Source: Marisediminitalea aggregata
Lineage (GTDB): Bacteria > Pseudomonadota > Gammaproteobacteria > Enterobacterales > Alteromonadaceae
Length of the DNA stretch: 64,000 nucleotides
Reading direction: 5' to 3'
NCBI RefSeq assembly: GCF_900129565.1
Contig: NZ_FQWD01000005.1
Location: 137,941 to 201,940, forward strand
Each line of letters begins with the position of its first letter. Positions within the stretch are counted from its first letter, which is position 1. The position numbers and the translations under genes are program-made. This document shows positions 8,859 through 15,580 of this stretch, one piece after another. The notes beneath the pieces were generated by a model, which worked only from the letters and a program-made list of their open reading frames with translations, searched no databases and was not told the origin of the DNA.

Positions 8859-8873
8859 ATAGGTAAAAACTAT
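8859..8873. promoter_or_regulatory. Candidate LysR-type site ATAG-N7-CTAT, operon side
   Basis: ATAG and CTAT separated by seven bases, sharing the AAACTAT half with the site at 9787-9803. It overlaps the stop codon of lysR and lies about 85 bp upstream of the amidohydrolase start, a usual distance for a LysR recognition site. Confidence 0.4.
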
Positions 8874-9769
8874 GGATTGGTATGACTGACCACAAAATCG
8901 ACGAACGCCTGAGCGATAGGCGGTAGCTGTCGTTCTGCCATCCACAATAAACCGACTTTTCGCTGGAAGTTGATCCCTTCTATGCGCACTGCGCGCAGCG
9001 ACCCGGCATGGATTTCGGTACTCACGAGTTCGTTTGGCAGAATGGTGATGTACTGGCTGTGCTTAACAATGGCTTTGGTCGACAAAATGGAGTCAGACAA
9101 AATGACATTGGCGGGGAGTCGGGCGTCACTGTTTATGAACAAGGCATCGATTTGTTTGCGAAAGCCGCCTACCGCGTCGGGAAGTACCCAATGCATATCG
9201 GTGAGGTTGCTCAGCTGAACGGCGTCCCCCAGGTGCTCATTACCTGGCCCAACAATGACTGAAAACGGGTCGCTGAGCACGGGTTGCTCCCGAAACTCTT
9301 CGTTCGACTCACGCATACCCGACGTAACGATGGCTAAATCTATTTCATAGCTGCGTAACATGTTTTGCACAACGGCGTCGGGGCGTTCGAGAATGCGCAG
9401 CTTGAAACGTGGATGTTCAGCGGAAAAGCCGCCAATAAAGCGGCCCATGGTGGTAGACAGTGCCCCCGGCGTGCCGCCAATGGTTAATGGCCCGCCAATG
9501 TCTTCGGCGAGCAGCTGAATTTCTTCCTGAGCGCTGTGTAACAGGCTTTCCACTGCGCGGGCTTTCATTTCCAGCGCAATCCCCGCCTGGGTTAACTCAA
9601 TGCCCTGGCGGTTACGGGTAAACAGCGTGGTTTGCAGCACCCGCTCCAACTGATTAATGGCAACCGACACGGAAGGCTGCGAGAGGTGCTCGGCGCGAGC
9701 CGCTCCGCTAATGGTGCCTTCGCGGCAAACAGCTAAGAATAAACGTAGGGTGCGGGGGTCGATTCTCAT
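8870..9769 (-). CDS. LysR-family transcriptional regulator
   Basis: A 299-residue LTTR. The winged-helix domain starts MRIDPRTLRLFLAVCREGTI and continues through AEHLSQPSVSVAINQLER and LFTRN, followed by an effector-binding domain from about residue 90 (GGPLTIGGTPGALSTTMGRF). The ATG at 9769 is chosen because it starts the domain at its usual position; an upstream extension to 9844 is AT-rich and low in family likeness. It sits between the catabolic operon (same strand, 94 bp downstream) and the divergent GH1 gene, with similar dyads on both sides, so it probably controls both in response to a pathway compound. The inducer is unknown. Confidence 0.9.
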   Translation of the reverse strand: MRIDPRTLRLFLAVCREGTISGAARAEHLSQPSVSVAINQLERVLQTTLFTRNRQGIELTQAGIALEMKARAVESLLHSAQEEIQLLAEDIGGPLTIGGTPGALSTTMGRFIGGFSAEHPRFKLRILERPDAVVQNMLRSYEIDLAIVTSGMRESNEEFREQPVLSDPFSVIVGPGNEHLGDAVQLSNLTDMHWVLPDAVGGFRKQIDALFINSDARLPANVILSDSILSTKAIVKHSQYITILPNELVSTEIHAGSLRAVRIEGINFQRKVGLLWMAERQLPPIAQAFVDFVVSHTNP

Positions 9770-9786
9770 TACCTGAATTCTCTTTG

Positions 9787-9803
9787 TATAGTCTGAAACT
9801 ATA
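9787..9803. promoter_or_regulatory. Candidate LysR box in the lysR/GH1 divergent region
   Basis: TATAGT-CTGAA-ACTATA is a perfect 6+5+6 dyad containing a T-N11-A core, the classic LysR-type recognition form. It lies 17 bp upstream of the lysR start and about 90 bp before the GH1 start, in a position for autoregulation and for control of the divergent gene. Confidence 0.6.
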
Positions 9804-9892
9804 TTAACAATAAAAATTATTATTTTATTTGTCACGTTATTCACGATATTTTTACAATCACGCTATCAAAAAGTAATGAATTCGAGCGCAGT

Positions 9893-11209
9893 ATGATTAA
9901 TCGACGTCAATTTCTGGCCATGGCCTCTGCAACGGTGAGTGCACCGTTGTTCGCAAAAAGCGGTAGTTCGGCAAGTGAAGCCGGGAAGCCGTTTCCGGAC
10001 AACTTTTTCTGGGGAGCAGCCAGTGCGGGTCACCAGGTTGAGGGTAACAATGTCAATTCAGACATTTGGTTGCTGGAACATGTAAAGCCTACCTTATTCA
10101 AAGAGCCGTCTGGTGACGCCTGTAACAGCTTTATGTTGTGGGAACAGGACCTCGACTTGTGTAAGGCGCTGGGATTCAGCGCATATCGCTTTTCCATTGA
10201 ATGGGCGCGTATCCAGCCAGAGCCCGGCCTGTACTCCCAGGCCATGATCGACCATTACAAACGCATTATCGAAGGCTGTCACAAACGCAATCTCATTCCA
10301 CTGGTCAGCTTTAACCACTTTGCCAGTCCGGTATGGTTCGCCGCCCAGGGGGGCTGGACGAACAAGCAGGCACCGGCATTGTTTGCCGATTACTGTTCCA
10401 AAGTCGCAGCGCAACTGGCCGATGGCATTGGCTATGCGGTCACGTTCAATGAGCCGAACCTGTTGCGGTTATTAAAAGTGCTGGGTGTGCCTGATTTTGT
10501 TTGGGATATGCAGGACAAGATGCTGACAGCCGCTGCGAAAGCGGTAAACAGCGAGTATTTTTGTGGCTTGAATTCGGCGCGATTAGGCGACCTGGACACC
10601 ATCAATGAGCAATTGCTAATAGGTCATAAGCTGGCTCGTGAGGCCATTAAGGCGCAGCGCAGTAATCTGGATGTCGGCTTTACTTTGGCAATGCTGGATG
10701 ACCAGTCCAAAGGCGGTGACGCTATGCGCGATAAAATGCGCGACTACAATTACGGCGCCTGGTTAGCGGTTGATGAAACCGATTTTATCGGGGTGCAAAA
10801 CTACGAACGCGTCGAGTGGGGGCCTGATGGCAAATTACCCATTCCTGCGACAGCGCAGCTCAATCACTCTGGCCATTGGGTAGAACCCACGTCGCTGGCG
10901 AACTGTGTGCAGTACACCTACGACAAAACCAAAAAGCCGATTGTGGTAACAGAGCACGGTATTGGCACGGAAGACGACAAACAGCGAGCCTGGTTTATTC
11001 GCGAGTCTCTGCGCAACCTGCAACACACTATCGAAGGTGGTGTGCCGGTGAAAGGGTATATTCACTGGACGCTGCTGGACAATTACGAATGGATCAGCGG
11101 TTATGACGAGCACTTTGGCTTGCACACCGTCGATCGCAACACCTTTGAGCGTAAGGCTAAGCCGAGCGCTCATGAATATGCGGCCATTGTGAAACGAAAC
11201 CGCGTATAA
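9893..11209 (+). CDS. Tat-exported GH1 beta-glucosidase
   Basis: A 438-residue glycoside hydrolase family 1 protein. The N-terminus INRRQFLAMASATVSAPLFA is a twin-arginine signal, so it is folded in the cytoplasm and exported to the periplasm. The GH1 core starts FPDNFFWGAASAGHQVEG. The acid/base Glu is at about residue 187 in TFNEPN and the nucleophile Glu at about 354 in VTEHGIG; both are present, so the enzyme should be active. It probably hydrolyses beta-glucosides. Tat export is unusual for GH1 enzymes, many of which are cytosolic. Divergence from lysR, with a dyad site between them, suggests that it feeds an aglycone to the neighbouring aromatic operon; this link is inference. Confidence 0.9.
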   Translation: MINRRQFLAMASATVSAPLFAKSGSSASEAGKPFPDNFFWGAASAGHQVEGNNVNSDIWLLEHVKPTLFKEPSGDACNSFMLWEQDLDLCKALGFSAYRFSIEWARIQPEPGLYSQAMIDHYKRIIEGCHKRNLIPLVSFNHFASPVWFAAQGGWTNKQAPALFADYCSKVAAQLADGIGYAVTFNEPNLLRLLKVLGVPDFVWDMQDKMLTAAAKAVNSEYFCGLNSARLGDLDTINEQLLIGHKLAREAIKAQRSNLDVGFTLAMLDDQSKGGDAMRDKMRDYNYGAWLAVDETDFIGVQNYERVEWGPDGKLPIPATAQLNHSGHWVEPTSLANCVQYTYDKTKKPIVVTEHGIGTEDDKQRAWFIRESLRNLQHTIEGGVPVKGYIHWTLLDNYEWISGYDEHFGLHTVDRNTFERKAKPSAHEYAAIVKRNRV

Positions 11210-11213
11210 AAGT

Positions 11214-11246
11214 AGCGGCGGGGAAAAGTGCCCTTTCCCCGTCGCT
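11214..11246. terminator. Strong hairpin between convergent GH1 and outer-membrane genes
   Basis: A 13-base stem (AGCGGCGGGGAAA with TTTCCCCGTCGCT, one G-T pair) and a 7-base loop sit four bases past the GH1 stop, between convergent genes. Likely a bidirectional terminator. Confidence 0.8.
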
Positions 11247-11267
11247 GCGCCCTTTGGGTTTGTCAGC

Positions 11268-11981
11268 TTAATAACGATAGGTATAGCTGATCCCCATCAT
11301 ACACTCCGCCAGTGAGTCATCTTCATAGCCGTCTTTGGCCGGTTCAAAATCATCATAATTAACCGCAAATGTCACTTCAGAGCGGCGTGATACATTCCAG
11401 ATACCGCCAACCGATGCATTTACCGCATTGTCCTGAGCAAAGCCTTTCAACTCGCGGTACTCTGCCTGAGCAAACAATGTGAGTTTCGGATGTACCTGGT
11501 ACAACATGCCGCCATTGGCGCGCACTTCGCTGCGATTGTCGCGCTCGTCTTCTATCCATGACACGTAATGCGCGCCAAAGGTGAAGGCGAACTGAGAAGA
11601 GAGGCTGTACTTGCCGGCGAATCCCGCGCCAACAGCAAAGCTATCGCCAAATTCTTCAGACTCGTAGAAGCCCATTAGGCCGCCTTCTGCTACCAGTTCC
11701 AGGTTGGGCTGATTACCGCTGTCAAACGCGTTAAACCGATAGCGCACACCGAGTGGGCCAATGGTGACATCATCTGTTACACCATAAGCAAACGCCAACA
11801 GCGGCGTTGTGATACTCTCACCATTGTGCGACTCACCATAGCCTGCACCCGCAGTTACTACGGCCTCTTCATGCTGTAATACCAATGAACGAGTGACCGG
11901 GTTAGGATCGCTGTAAACCTGTTCTGCCATTGCGCCGGGCACAAGCAGGAATAAACAACAGCTCAATACTGATTTCTTCAT
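11268..11981 (-). CDS. Outer-membrane beta-barrel protein, unknown
   Basis: A 237-residue protein with a signal peptide (MKKSVLSCCLFLLVPGAMA) and alternating hydrophobic/polar strands with many Tyr and Phe. It ends in TYRY, an aromatic C-terminus as used for outer-membrane insertion. Length allows 8-10 strands. Repeated phrases such as TFGAHYV and LFAQAEYRE are typical of small barrels, but no specific family is recognised. It is convergent with the GH1 gene and its start region is shared with the divergent membrane-protein gene at 12082. Confidence 0.75.
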   Translation of the reverse strand: MKKSVLSCCLFLLVPGAMAEQVYSDPNPVTRSLVLQHEEAVVTAGAGYGESHNGESITTPLLAFAYGVTDDVTIGPLGVRYRFNAFDSGNQPNLELVAEGGLMGFYESEEFGDSFAVGAGFAGKYSLSSQFAFTFGAHYVSWIEDERDNRSEVRANGGMLYQVHPKLTLFAQAEYRELKGFAQDNAVNASVGGIWNVSRRSEVTFAVNYDDFEPAKDGYEDDSLAECMMGISYTYRY

Positions 11982-12081
11982 GTGATGTTCCTTCTAAAGT
12001 GATACGTTGAAATCAGTTTGCACCCGCTGCGGTAAAGCGGGGGTGAAATAGCAACAAGAAGATAAAGGAATACGGTACATA

Positions 12082-12792
12082 ATGGTGAATTCATCCATAC
12101 CCTTAACGCGTCAACGCGCCGGTGGACTGGCAGCCTTTGTGTGTGCGTTGTGCTATGTGGTGGGGTTGGTGATGATCATGGCGGTAATGCCGGATATCAA
12201 TACTGATGCCGATGAACGCCTGAACGCCATTCTGGGACATAGTCGGTTGATCCAGTTGTGGTACCTGATTATTTTTGTGCTGTTCGGCATCGCGCTGTTA
12301 GTGCTTAACCGCAGCCTGTATCAGCCCGCGTATCAGCAATCCGGGCATTTTCAGCTACTGGGCGCTTTACTGGGTTATATGTGGGCGGCCTATGTGTTTG
12401 CCAGTGGTCTGATTGCTGTGCTCACAATTCAATACTTAATCATGCAACCGGCTGAGCAGGTCGAGCGAATCTGGCCGGCTATTTTTGCCATTCAGATGGG
12501 GCTTGGCGACGGCGTCGAATGGGTCGGCGGCATTTGGATGCTCATGGTGAATATGAGCATGCAGCGCTATAACATGGCGCCTAAAATGGTCGTGCGTTTT
12601 GGTATGATGGTAGGCGCGATTGGCGCGCTGACCCTGGTACCGGCACTCGCCATCGCCGGACTGCTATTTGGCTTACTGCAAATTGTCTGGTTCTGCTGGC
12701 TTGGCAGTCTGTTGTTGCGAGGTAAGTTACAGAGTCACTCTGCTTCTACCGCCTCGTCTTCAGCCATGCGCGGGGTTAACACCACCCGATAG
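12082..12792 (+). CDS. Polytopic membrane protein (DUF4386-like)
   Basis: A 236-residue protein with about six hydrophobic segments (first near residues 14-34, last near 182-210) and a hydrophilic Ser-rich tail. Layout resembles DUF4386 integral membrane proteins; no catalytic motif is visible. The last 58 bases overlap the 3' end of the convergent histidine-kinase gene on the other strand, so its tail codons are antisense to the kinase's last residues. The function is unknown and the family assignment is tentative. Confidence 0.65.
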   Translation: MVNSSIPLTRQRAGGLAAFVCALCYVVGLVMIMAVMPDINTDADERLNAILGHSRLIQLWYLIIFVLFGIALLVLNRSLYQPAYQQSGHFQLLGALLGYMWAAYVFASGLIAVLTIQYLIMQPAEQVERIWPAIFAIQMGLGDGVEWVGGIWMLMVNMSMQRYNMAPKMVVRFGMMVGAIGALTLVPALAIAGLLFGLLQIVWFCWLGSLLLRGKLQSHSASTASSSAMRGVNTTR

Positions 12793-13961
12793 CACGCTTC
12801 GGTCTGCTGAAAATCGATATCCCACTGCATCACATTGGCAATCCGCTTAACCAGATACTGGCCGTGCCCCAAGCCCTGGTAGTAGGGGCGGTCCTGGGCA
12901 TCGGCGAGGGGGTTTTCAAATACCCATTGGCCGTCTGCCAGGCTAATGGTCATACCTCTGCCACCGCCGTGATACACCCCGTTGTTTACCAGGTTCTGAC
13001 ACAGCAAGGTCATCAGATAGGCGTTACCTATTACCTTTGCGTTGTCATCAACCTTCAACTCGGCTTCGAATATGAGTTCCGGGTGGACATGGTGAATGGC
13101 TAACAATACCCGTTCGAGCACCGGCATGACGGCAACGGCACCGAATTGCAGGTTTTCTTTTCTGGCCAGCGCCAGCAGCACTTCCACGGTTTGTTGCAGG
13201 GTGTTAGTCGCCTGCTCTAACAACTGGCGCTCGGTATCATTGGCAACAGTTTCAGGATGAATAGCCAGGGTATTTTTTAACAGTGTAATAGGCGTACGCA
13301 GCTCATGACTGACGTCGTGCGTAAAATCACGCTCCCGCTGCCAGGCGTCCTGCAACGCCGAGTAGGTAGTGGTAAACGTGGTGGCCAGGGTGCCGATTTC
13401 ATCCTGGCGTTCGGTACCGGCAATGGTGCAAGGTGCGTCAGGCGCCTGGGTTTTCACTGACTCGGCCAGCGCTTGCAGCGGTTTCGCCAGCCGGGATGCC
13501 AGAAACCAGGTACTTAAAATAGCCAGTATCATAGCTGCTGCAGAGGCGCTGAATAAAAAGACGCTAAACACGTCGGTAAAACTCGATAACGGAGTCAGTG
13601 CGGAGGCTTGCATACGCACGCCACCGGCAGGTAATCCTTCGGTAACAAAGGCTTTGAAATACGCGGCATCGTCGGCTTGTCGGCTCACCATCATGTTGTT
13701 GTCGATAGCAGCCGGCCCCCAGTTTTTTTCGTTGGGAATATCACTTAATGAAAACGCCGAAGAAGACAGCGCTGTGACGGTTTTCTGGCTGAGCCAGTGT
13801 TGCTCCAAGCGCTGTATTTCCTGATCCAACAGGTGCGACGCCACAATGTCTTCGGTAACGTTTACAAACAATACGCTCAGGCGGGTATAGAACAGATTGA
13901 TCACCAGCACCAGGCTGCCAAACGCAATAAACAACTGCGCCTGAATACCACTAAGCTTCAT
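12735..13961 (-). CDS. Sensor histidine kinase
   Basis: A 408-residue kinase: first membrane segment about residues 8-32, periplasmic sensor region to about 128, second segment about 130-155, HAMP to about 208. Then the dimerisation box THDVSHELRTPIT has the phosphoacceptor His at about 219. The ATPase domain has an N box (CQNLVNNGVYHGG) and a short GLGHGQYLVKR glycine motif; a separate G1 (DxGxG) box is weak or absent, which is unusual. The gene overlaps the response-regulator gene by 11 bp, so the pair is co-translated. The sensed signal is not evident. Confidence 0.9.
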   Translation of the reverse strand: MKLSGIQAQLFIAFGSLVLVINLFYTRLSVLFVNVTEDIVASHLLDQEIQRLEQHWLSQKTVTALSSSAFSLSDIPNEKNWGPAAIDNNMMVSRQADDAAYFKAFVTEGLPAGGVRMQASALTPLSSFTDVFSVFLFSASAAAMILAILSTWFLASRLAKPLQALAESVKTQAPDAPCTIAGTERQDEIGTLATTFTTTYSALQDAWQRERDFTHDVSHELRTPITLLKNTLAIHPETVANDTERQLLEQATNTLQQTVEVLLALARKENLQFGAVAVMPVLERVLLAIHHVHPELIFEAELKVDDNAKVIGNAYLMTLLCQNLVNNGVYHGGGRGMTISLADGQWVFENPLADAQDRPYYQGLGHGQYLVKRIANVMQWDIDFQQTEACYRVVLTPRMAEDEAVEAE

Positions 13962-14646
13962 GGTCGAGCCCTGTTAATTTGTAGCCGATATTACTAATGG
14001 TGGCGAGTAGCGGCTGGCCGCTGGCTTTTTCGAGGGCTTTTCGCAGGCTGTACATGTGCGATTTCAGGGCGTTACTTTCCGGCGGCTCATCGCCCCAGAT
14101 ATGGGTGATTAGGTCGCTGCGGCTGACCGGGTAAGGGTACTCCATCAGCAACTTGTGCAGAATACTAAAACCCACGCCGGTTACCGTTACCGGCTGCTGT
14201 TGCCATTGTACGGTTTTGGCGCGCGTATCCAGAGTAAGGTGTCCTTCGCTCACCTGGGTGTTGGTGTGTAACTGTGGACGCCTCGCCAGGGCTTCGACCC
14301 GTAGTGCCAGTTCGCGAAAATCAAACGGCTTGGTGAGGTAGTCGTCGGCGCCCTGGCCAAAGCCTTTTGCCTTATCGGTAAACGCATCGCGGGCAGTAAG
14401 CATGAGCACGGGAGTAATCCGGGTAGCGTGTTGTTTTATGTGCTGACACACATCCAGACCATCCATATCAGGCAGATTTAAGTCGAGAATGATCACGTCG
14501 ACCTGTTGTGACAGAGCGAGATCGATACCTTGCTGGCCGGTGGCGGCAAAATCAACCTGCCACTTCAGCCCTTCCAGAAAGCCCACAACCTGTTTGGCAA
14601 TGGCCAGATTATCCTCTACCAACAATACGCTTATCGACTTATTCAT
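13951..14646 (-). CDS. OmpR-family response regulator
   Basis: A 231-residue regulator. The receiver has the acid pocket (VEDN), phosphoacceptor Asp at about 55 in VIILDLNLPDMDG, and LTARD plus KPF motifs. The C-terminal winged helix (HLTLDTRAKTVQWQ to the end) with SNALKSHMYSLRKALE is OmpR/PhoB type. It is first in a two-gene operon with the kinase. No neighbouring target gene is obvious; the divergent serine recombinase starts about 210 bp away. Confidence 0.92.
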   Translation of the reverse strand: MNKSISVLLVEDNLAIAKQVVGFLEGLKWQVDFAATGQQGIDLALSQQVDVIILDLNLPDMDGLDVCQHIKQHATRITPVLMLTARDAFTDKAKGFGQGADDYLTKPFDFRELALRVEALARRPQLHTNTQVSEGHLTLDTRAKTVQWQQQPVTVTGVGFSILHKLLMEYPYPVSRSDLITHIWGDEPPESNALKSHMYSLRKALEKASGQPLLATISNIGYKLTGLDHEA

Positions 14647-14856
14647 GCTGTTTGCCCTTACGTGGTCCCTGCCAGGCTGACGCTATCAAACCTCGGCATA
14701 GTGAACAAGGTGAAAAGTGTAAGCGAGATAGGGTGAAATCAGGGTGAAGCGGTTGCGAGCGATATAAAAAAGCGCGCACAAAGTGGTCTCTGACCTTGTA
14801 TTTATAAAAGGGTATTCTACGCTTTTAAGTAGTGTTTCAGGTATTCAGAATTCGCC

Positions 14857-15414
14857 GTGACGACCTATCTTTATATTGGAAGTAGCACAGAAAAGCAGGA
14901 TGTTGAGCAACAGGCTGAGCGACTGGCCAGGGTATACCCCTACGACATCATGGTGCGAGAACCTAATGCAGACCCGGGAGCCAAACCCAAGCTGGACCGC
15001 TTGTTGAAGCGGTTGCGACAAGGTGACCGGCTAATCATAAAAGACGTATCGCGCCTGGGGCGAAGTATTATTCAGGCTGCCAGGGTAGCAATGGATCTGA
15101 AAGCCCGCGGTGTGTTGCTGGTGGTCGACAACCTCGAGTCGCTGTGCAACCCTACGCTCAGTGTGTTCACATTGATTGAATGTGCGGCACAAATGGACCG
15201 CGACCTGCTAAAAGACCGTCAGGCCATTGGTATTGCCAAGGCCAGGGCGGCAGGCAAATACAAAGGCCGCAAGGCGATACCGGCGAAGCTGGTTAAAAAA
15301 GCCCAGTCGTTAATTGCCAAGGGCATGAAGAAAAAAGACGTTGCATCCACACTTAACATTGGTGAATCCACACTCTACAAGTATCTGGCGATGGCCAGGC
15401 AGAAAGAGTCTTAA
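14857..15414 (+). CDS. Stand-alone serine recombinase (resolvase family)
   Basis: A 185-residue protein with a resolvase catalytic domain and a C-terminal helix-turn-helix (VASTLNIGESTLYKYLAMA). The start is GTG. The nucleophile motif reads YIGSSTEKQ: Ser10 is in place, but the Arg that normally precedes it by two residues is Gly. The second motif DVSRLGRS keeps both arginines but has Ser where many resolvases have Asp. No inverted repeats, transposase or cargo flank it, so it is not clearly part of a transposon. It could be a domesticated recombinase, a remnant, or a DNA-binding protein with altered activity. Confidence 0.85.
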   Translation: MTTYLYIGSSTEKQDVEQQAERLARVYPYDIMVREPNADPGAKPKLDRLLKRLRQGDRLIIKDVSRLGRSIIQAARVAMDLKARGVLLVVDNLESLCNPTLSVFTLIECAAQMDRDLLKDRQAIGIAKARAAGKYKGRKAIPAKLVKKAQSLIAKGMKKKDVASTLNIGESTLYKYLAMARQKES

Positions 15415-15580
15415 CCAATAGCACAGCAGCCTGCCTTGCGGGTTGTGTTGGCTTCCTTTTGATGTAAATCAGTGCCCGGGTCGCACGGGCCTGATAGCGT
15501 AGTACTCAGGGAAGGCTTTTCGTTTTTCTGCTTTGCATTTTACCACTTACTTTTTATGCACCTTCCCCGGGAGCACTGTA

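Noticed and set aside
12735..12792. Frameshift or misassembly at the overlap of the two convergent genes
   Set aside because: Both frames are intact and end in normal stop codons; the overlap is modest and simply antisense.
14857..15414. Transposon or integron around the serine recombinase
   Set aside because: No terminal inverted repeats, target duplication, transposase or cassette sites were found on either side.
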